Below are positions 59,075 to 64,000 of a stretch of 64,000 nt of DNA, piece after piece (the first letter of the stretch is position 1; every line of letters starts with the position of its first letter). Below the pieces are notes generated by a model, which searched no databases, had not been told where the DNA came from, and worked only from the letters and a program-made list of their open reading frames with translations. Origin of the DNA: Chitinophaga flava (GTDB lineage: Bacteria; Bacteroidota; Bacteroidia; Chitinophagales; Chitinophagaceae); assembly GCF_003308995.1 (NCBI RefSeq), contig NZ_QFFJ01000002.1:1550001-1614000 (forward strand). Direction: 5' to 3'. Both the position numbers and the translations under genes were made by a program.

Positions 59075-60115
59075 TGTGGAAAGATCAAAATTCAGAAATC
59101 GGGCAAATCAGTAGTTGATATCTGTCGTGATCATGGTATAAGACAGGGGGCATTTTATCAGTGAAAGTCCGAGTATTCGGGGTTTGAAGTTAATCAACTA
59201 AATAAACTGGATGAGCTGGAAGCAGAGGAGGAGCAGTACGAGAAAATAGTTTCTGAACAAACCTTTCGGATCACGATAATGAAAGATGTTATGGAAAAGC
59301 TTTAACGTCTGGGATTAAACGAGAGTCGGTAAATTATGTTCGCGATAGTCATAAAGCGAGTGTCCGTCAAGAGCTTCAGTGGTTTAAGGTTCATCTATCG
59401 AGATATCGTTATAAAACGTTACCAGACAGCGATGGTGTAATTGGGGAGAAACTATCTGATTATCCCAATTACATAGTGGTTGGGGCTTCTGGATGATGCT
59501 TCATTATCTACGTAATCTGAATCACAAATGGAGCCATAAAAAAGTTCACCGGATTTATACTGAAATGAGATTGAACCATGAGGCACAAGCATAGAAAGGG
59601 GGACCAGCCAGGATAATGGAGCCTTTACTCCAGCCAATACAACCGAGCATAACCTGGTCTATGGATTTTATGCATAATACAGTCGACGAAAGTATCACAT
59701 TTAGATCATTCAATATTATCGATGATTGCAGCAAGGTGGCATTGAACATCACAATTAATACTAGTCTAACCAGTAAACGGGTAATCAAACAACTGGACCA
59801 ACTGATTGCATGCCGCGGACAACCGTTAAAGATCAGAGTAGATAATGGGCTTGAATTTGTAGCGAAGGACGCTTGCCAACTGATTAAACAATCGTGGCAT
59901 TGAGCTTAAATTCATCTAGAAAGGTAAGCCTTTTCAGAATGGATACATGGAACGCTTCAACAGATGTTACCGAGAGTAAGTACTGGATGCCTTCTGTTTT
60001 ATGTATTTAATGAAGTTCAATTGCTCTCAAATGTCTGGATTTAAAGACCTCATCGGGTGTCGGAATACAAATCCCCATTGATTTTTGCACCAGCGTCAGA
60101 AAACAGAGCACTTCC
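59075..60115 (+). mobile_element. Degenerate IS3-family insertion sequence remnant
   Basis: Two transposase parts are visible. OrfA-like: SVVDICRDHGIRQGAFYQ, stop, KSEYSGFEVNQLNKLDELEA then EEEQYEKIVSEQ (about 59108-59303), where a TGA sits where a Trp is expected. OrfB-like: HKKVHRIYTEMRLNHEAQA (about 59530), then WSMDFMHNTVDESITFRSFN and KIRVDNGLEFVAKDACQ (59640-59890), RFNRCYRE (59953) and RPHRVSEYKSPLIFAPA (60039). The DDE residues seen are the D of WSMDF and the D of IRVDN. Several frameshifts and stops make it inactive. Terminal repeats were not found with confidence. It lies between array units 3 and 4. Confidence 0.8.
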
Positions 60116-60210
60116 CGATCCTTCAAAAAGACGAAGGATTTGAATGGAATACTCTGATAAAAAATCTTGCGGTCTGAGGGAAGCTTTTAGTACCCCTCTT
60201 GGTGGTTTTT

Positions 60211-60282
60211 TTATAAAGGGAAGTGCCGAAAACCCTCAACAAAAAGTAGGCAATTAATTTGATACCTTTAAATTTTGCAATT
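60211..60282 (+). repeat. Conserved upstream block, copy 4
   Basis: ATAAAGGGAAGTGCCGAAAA and GATACCTTTAAATTTTGCAA match copies 1-3, directly after the insertion remnant. Confidence 0.7.
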
Positions 60283-60525
60283 ATGAAAAGGGCTAAGCTT
60301 TTATTATTGGCTGTTGCTTTGGCAGCTGTCGGTGGTGCAGTTACAGCTGCTAAATCTACGCCTGCGCAGAAAATTTATACTAGTAATATTCCTACTTTCT
60401 GGCCTTTTTGTGTTCAAATCAACGCAACACTTGAACCAAATTCTAATCGTATCGGAGAGGCTTATGCAACAGAGATACCAGCTGGTCCTTGTTCTGTTTT
60501 TACCGAGTTTTATCAGGCGCTGTAA
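60283..60525 (+). CDS. Small exported two-cysteine peptide, array member 4
   Basis: 80 residues from ATG 60283; the frame is open farther upstream but only from a weak start inside the conserved block. Signal peptide KRAKLLLLAVALAAVGGAVT, cleavage likely after AKSTPA or TAAKS. The mature part includes TFWPFCVQINATLEPNSNRI and PAGPCSVFTEFYQAL, with two cysteines and the Tyr-Gln-Ala-Leu end shared with member 3. The middle differs from members 1 and 3 more than the ends do. It keeps the upstream block and 3' hairpin, so it is an intact unit. Confidence 0.72.
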   Translation: MKRAKLLLLAVALAAVGGAVTAAKSTPAQKIYTSNIPTFWPFCVQINATLEPNSNRIGEAYATEIPAGPCSVFTEFYQAL

Positions 60526-60538
60526 TATTGATTCATAT

Positions 60539-60570
60539 AAGTAGAGGAGACAGTTATGTTTCCTCTACTT
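60539..60570 (+). other. Conserved 3' hairpin, copy 4
   Basis: Arms 60539-60552 and 60557-60570 pair over 14 bp (one G-T) with loop GTTA. It starts 14 bases after the stop codon, as in copy 1. Confidence 0.8.
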
Positions 60571-60653
60571 AGCGTTTGATCGCCTAATAAGGTAATGTTT
60601 GGGTAACTCCTTCTTAGGTCGTTAGAGGCTTCTATTAAGCTGAAATTTTATGA

Positions 60654-63308
60654 TCAATCTGTTGGTTTTATATATTGTTTCATCCAGCCTGGCTCTGATG
60701 AGTCTCTTAAATGATAATCTAAAAATGATTTAAGTTTTACTTTGTAGTCAAGACAATTGTCAGGATTCATGAAACCATGCCCTTCCCCTTTATAAGAAAG
60801 TAGCCAAACTGGCTTGCCAAGATTTCGTAGTTGAATGAAAAATGCTAGCGATTGATAAATAGCGACATTTTTGTCCTCTGGGTTATGCCACATTAATAGA
60901 GGTGTGTTTACGTTTTTGGCATAAAAAAGCGGAGAGTTTTCAATATATAATTCAGGGCTTTCTGCAAATGATTTTTCTAGTTTAATTGGACCATACCGAA
61001 CATAAGGAAACATATCATTCCCATTAGTGTTTGGGGTAAAGGCAAGCGATACAATATCACTGATTCCTGCTCCAGAAACAGCTGCTGCTAACGGTTTTTT
61101 TATGTGTGTGATTATATAATTTGTTTCCCATCCTCCAAAACTTTCTCCTATTAGCGCAATTTTATTCCGATTTACCCATGTAAATCGGGATAAGTATTCA
61201 ATTGCTGAGTTAATTGTGTTTACAAGACCTTCTCCAGGTTTTATTGGGAAGTATTGCATATCTGGTTTAAATATTAGGTATCCCTGACTTACCATATAAG
61301 CTAGGTCAATTGTTCCCCCTCCCAGCTCGACTTGGTGGAACGTATTTAATTCGTGACTGAATTGCTCATAATAATTAATGATGAGAGGATAGTTTTTCGA
61401 GGAATCGAAATTTTCAGGTTTATATAATACGCCTTGGTATTTGTTCCCAAGGCTGTCCGTATAGGTATACAGTTCTGATTTTATCCAATTGTAAACTGCT
61501 TGTGGCTGTAAATTTGATAATGGTTTAAATGTCTTTAGGTCTTTACTATAATAATAGTTCGGGGCTTTTTCGCATGATTCTCTTCTCATTAAATAACCAT
61601 TTCTCCTCTTTGATTCTATTAAATCTCCTGGACTTATAAAATTGTATTTATGCATTATTGTTCTTATGGCAACATCGTCCATCGAAAGCTCGATTAGATT
61701 AAATGGATGTTTTAATGATAGTTGATAGAATCCAAATTTTTTGTTATTGTTATTGAACGCCTTTAAAATAATGTTTTGACCACTTTGATAATCGGGATTC
61801 TGCCTAGGGGTGTTTTGCATGGAGTTTTCCATTGGGTAAAAGGTTATATTATTCTTTTTCCCAATTCCATTTGTTATGTTTATGGGATGACTATCTCCAG
61901 TAACATCTAGTGCCCATATGTCATACGAATCACTAATTAGTGCTTTTACACCATGATCTAACCAGCCAACAACTTCCGATGGGTCTCTTTCAGGAGCGGC
62001 AGAACTTGCGCCTCTTTTATCGAGGAAGAGAATCGGGATGTCTTTATTAATGCATAGTTCCTGATTGGTTTGTATATTATAAGAATAAAAGTTGTGGGTT
62101 GATACTTTGTAGTATATTACATGTTTTTGATCTGGAGAAAAAGTAAATCTTAATACAGGTTTTGTACATTGATTGTCTATAATTGTTTTTTTACCGGTTT
62201 TAATATTACAGATTCCAAAACTAAATCTTTTGTGTTCTAGTGAATTCAAATCAAATTCTATATTAGATGTATAAATGAAGTAGTTTAAATCATCTGTTCT
62301 GAAGCTAAAGGGGTCAAGATTTTCTCCTTTATTTTGAAGCTTTCTTATAATACAGTCTTCAACATTAATGGCTGATAAGTAAGTTAGTGGCCTAAAGTTA
62401 GGGATCGGTCCAAATGCCCCTTTAAATAAGCTGGATAAATATAAATCCCTATAGTTCCATATCTCTGGGTTGCTTGGTAAAGTGGAGGGTCTATTACGTT
62501 CTGCCAGGTTAAACAAAATTAGTTTACTATCAGGGCTGAATCTCCAAGGGCCAGGCTCTATTAACAAAGTCGTGTCAATCTCATTGTTGATGGGGGGGAG
62601 TAATTGTTTGGTGGTATTGCTATTGATTGAAAAGAGCCAAATAGACCTTTTTTGTTTTTCTCGCACGAAGAAGGCTATCTTCGACATGGTTTGGTCAAAA
62701 ATAAACATTTCTGCACCAATACCTTTATATATATCCTGAGTCCTAAAATTCGCCAAATTAAGGTAGCTGACTGTTTCTGAGTTAGCATTTTCCGGAGTGC
62801 TTTGTTTTAGAATAATCGACTTTTTATCCGGACTTAAGTAGTAGGCGATAACAGATGTGATTTTATGATTAATTTTACTATTTAAACTTTTAATAATTAA
62901 GTTGTTGTTTTTTTCTTTATATATCAAAATATTTGTGTTTTCGAAAGGAATCAAACTATAGGGTCCTACAGTTGTTATTTTTTCTTCTTTTTGGTTGTCT
63001 AAATGAAAAATTATGAGTGTGTCGCCTCGTTTACCCGTAAATATTTTGCTGTCATCTGAAAAACTTTCGGTACTTAAGTTTTGAAATTTAATTTCCCATT
63101 TTTTTCCTGTTGATACTAGAGTTGTTGTGCTTTGACCTATTGGTTGATTTGTTATTTTATAAGAGACATATTCCCCATTGCTGGAAATGGATCCCCCCTC
63201 AACTTGAGGCCAGGTTTTATAAGCATATAAATCCAATGGGGGCTTTTGTGATTTTAGTTCCAAATGGAGTGAGATGAATGTTATGATTAAAATCGTGTAT
63301 TTTTTCAT
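60654..63308 (-). CDS. Exported S9-family (prolyl oligopeptidase-type) serine peptidase
   Basis: 884 residues with a signal-peptide-like start (KKYTILIITFISLHLELKSQ). Residues about 25-600 form the beta-propeller-like part; FSFRTDDLNYFIYTSNI and KPVLRFTFSPDQKHVIYYKV are examples of its strands. The alpha/beta-hydrolase domain (about 620-880) holds the triad: GESFGG with catalytic Ser near 721, NPEDKNV with Asp near 806 and GEGHGFM with His near 838. S9 peptidases cleave short peptides or act as dipeptidyl peptidases; which type is unclear. It is convergent with the peptide array (member 4 ends 60525) and AT-rich like it, so it may process those peptides (inference). No frameshift was seen. 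Confidence 0.9.
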   Translation of the reverse strand: MKKYTILIITFISLHLELKSQKPPLDLYAYKTWPQVEGGSISSNGEYVSYKITNQPIGQSTTTLVSTGKKWEIKFQNLSTESFSDDSKIFTGKRGDTLIIFHLDNQKEEKITTVGPYSLIPFENTNILIYKEKNNNLIIKSLNSKINHKITSVIAYYLSPDKKSIILKQSTPENANSETVSYLNLANFRTQDIYKGIGAEMFIFDQTMSKIAFFVREKQKRSIWLFSINSNTTKQLLPPINNEIDTTLLIEPGPWRFSPDSKLILFNLAERNRPSTLPSNPEIWNYRDLYLSSLFKGAFGPIPNFRPLTYLSAINVEDCIIRKLQNKGENLDPFSFRTDDLNYFIYTSNIEFDLNSLEHKRFSFGICNIKTGKKTIIDNQCTKPVLRFTFSPDQKHVIYYKVSTHNFYSYNIQTNQELCINKDIPILFLDKRGASSAAPERDPSEVVGWLDHGVKALISDSYDIWALDVTGDSHPINITNGIGKKNNITFYPMENSMQNTPRQNPDYQSGQNIILKAFNNNNKKFGFYQLSLKHPFNLIELSMDDVAIRTIMHKYNFISPGDLIESKRRNGYLMRRESCEKAPNYYYSKDLKTFKPLSNLQPQAVYNWIKSELYTYTDSLGNKYQGVLYKPENFDSSKNYPLIINYYEQFSHELNTFHQVELGGGTIDLAYMVSQGYLIFKPDMQYFPIKPGEGLVNTINSAIEYLSRFTWVNRNKIALIGESFGGWETNYIITHIKKPLAAAVSGAGISDIVSLAFTPNTNGNDMFPYVRYGPIKLEKSFAESPELYIENSPLFYAKNVNTPLLMWHNPEDKNVAIYQSLAFFIQLRNLGKPVWLLSYKGEGHGFMNPDNCLDYKVKLKSFLDYHLRDSSEPGWMKQYIKPTD

Positions 63309-63383
63309 ATAGCTATTTTTAACTTCTGAGAGGGCAACAAAAGTTAATATTTTTTATTTATTTTTTTAGGTGTTTTATTTACG

Positions 63384-63406
63384 TTACTGTAGTGTACTTA
63401 CAGTAA
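63384..63406. other. Inverted repeat upstream of the S9 peptidase gene
   Basis: TTACTGTA (63384-63391) and TACAGTAA (63399-63406) are perfect 8-bp arms with a 7-base spacer. It lies between the S9 start (63308) and the next minus-strand gene's stop (63479). It could be an operator or a weak terminator. Confidence 0.45.
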
Positions 63407-63478
63407 TAAATACTTTCTTTTGATGAAAGATTGTAGCCTGTAATGAAGCAATGGCTCTGATTGGAAATACCTGGAATT

Positions 63479-64000
63479 TCATTCTAACCATGAAGGATCT
63501 TCCTTTTGCATTTTTTTAAGCCTGATTAGGAACGTTTTTTTTGCTTCCTGGTCATTACTTTTTTCTGCCATAGTTAAAGCTTTTTGCTCTGTTGCTATTG
63601 CAAGTTTTTTTTCTCCTGATTTATATAATATCGATGCATAAGTGTCTAATTGATCATAGTTATTTGGATTGCGATCTGTATCTTCTTTCATGCATTTCCC
63701 TGCTTGCTGTAATAGATTGGGATCATCGCAATGGAGAACAAATGTTTCCCAGAATATATTATTATCGAAAATTGTAAATCCTGATTTCTGAGTCTTTTCA
63801 ATTTGATATTTTGCAGCCTCATTCCAGTAATTGTTTTTTTTGTACCAGTTTATCTTGGAGTCTAAAACAGTACGATGTGCTATTCGAGAATCCCATTGTT
63901 TTGATATTTTGTACTCTATTTTATCCCAGTCTGGTTTTGTCGGTTGGCGGATGGAGTTTAGTTCGGGGGTAATCATATCTCTTTTAATATAGGCTTCAAG
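63479..64000 (-). CDS. C-terminal part of a probable exported thioredoxin-like/TPR protein, cut by window edge
   Basis: The frame stays open from the stop at 63479 to the right edge (LEAYIKRD before the first internal Met at 63976), so the start lies outside. About 173 residues are seen. They are helical, with TPR-like repeats: YDQLDTYASILYKSGEKKLA and TEQKALTMAEKSNDQEAKKT. This kind of C-terminal tail is common behind TlpA/thioredoxin domains in Bacteroidota exported proteins; the thioredoxin part itself, if present, is outside. It is 170 bases upstream of the S9 peptidase on the same strand, so both may belong to one transcript. Confidence 0.65.
   Translation of the reverse strand, partial: LEAYIKRDMITPELNSIRQPTKPDWDKIEYKISKQWDSRIAHRTVLDSKINWYKKNNYWNEAAKYQIEKTQKSGFTIFDNNIFWETFVLHCDDPNLLQQAGKCMKEDTDRNPNNYDQLDTYASILYKSGEKKLAIATEQKALTMAEKSNDQEAKKTFLIRLKKMQKEDPSWLE

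Noticed and set aside
57293..60525. Double-glycine leader bacteriocins (bacteroidetocin-like)
   Set aside because: The peptides have Sec-type signal peptides with Ala cleavage sites and no Gly-Gly leader end. The DUF6520 link is also left as unproved.
1..64000. CRISPR array, prophage, contractile-injection or Type 9 secretion genes
   Set aside because: I found no regularly spaced short repeats, no capsid, sheath, tube or baseplate genes, and no C-terminal Type 9 sorting domain.

Overview
The window reads as a chromosome segment of a Bacteroidota member, most likely a Chitinophaga-like Chitinophagaceae. The signs are TAnnTTTG-type -7 promoter elements (3792, 4733, 31395, 33903, 34716, 46688, 47982), a regulatory-domain plus beta-barrel outer-membrane protein paired with a GLPGLI-type protein, many Crp/Fnr and AraC regulators, a MKK-type lipoprotein, and a CCCAGG...CCTGGG REP-like repeat. 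No species can be named from sequence alone.

Region 1 (1-22641, almost all minus strand) is the most unusual part. It holds two small proteins, each built from two LPG-x-x-P beta modules; a 1135-residue protein I do not recognise; a 4016-residue giant with a GT-B-like N-terminus, a long amphipathic beta region, LysM-like modules and Ig-like modules; then a 153-residue and a 498-residue protein; and a membrane-anchored GH25 muramidase cut by the left edge. None of the soluble members has a recognisable signal peptide. An AraC regulator and a short-chain dehydrogenase (3804-5491) sit in the middle on the opposite strand. I read the locus as a candidate undescribed giant-protein export or toxin-like system. 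That is inference.

Region 2 (22934-34706) is ordinary accessory metabolism and regulation with unusually legible control sites. A winged-helix regulator has two near-identical palindromes (25653, 26621) before two minus-strand operons. An 18-bp perfect palindrome (27374) lies between a Crp/Fnr gene and a DUF418-type membrane protein gene. Overlapping palindromes (33908-33936) lie between the divergent nudK-like and DeoR-type genes. Ada, a sigma factor, an AhpD-like protein, a quinone reductase and a VOC protein fill the rest.

Region 3 (34728-51413) has a SNF2 helicase, a pentonate-type dehydratase with an SDR, a 238-bp element with imperfect terminal inverted repeats, the outer-membrane/GLPGLI pair, small exported proteins, an AAA protein, a thioesterase, tRNA-Ser(UGA), a lipoprotein, and a trypsin-like protease with an exported partner.

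Region 4 (51707-64000) begins with a beta-helix protein broken at a run of eight T. It becomes visibly AT-richer from about 53.6 kb: a polytopic membrane protein, a thioredoxin-like lipoprotein, a decayed tandem array of small two-cysteine exported peptides with conserved 5' blocks and covarying 3' hairpins, an IS3-family remnant, an S9 peptidase, and the C-terminal part of a probable thioredoxin/TPR protein cut by the right edge. This array is the second candidate for an undescribed system.
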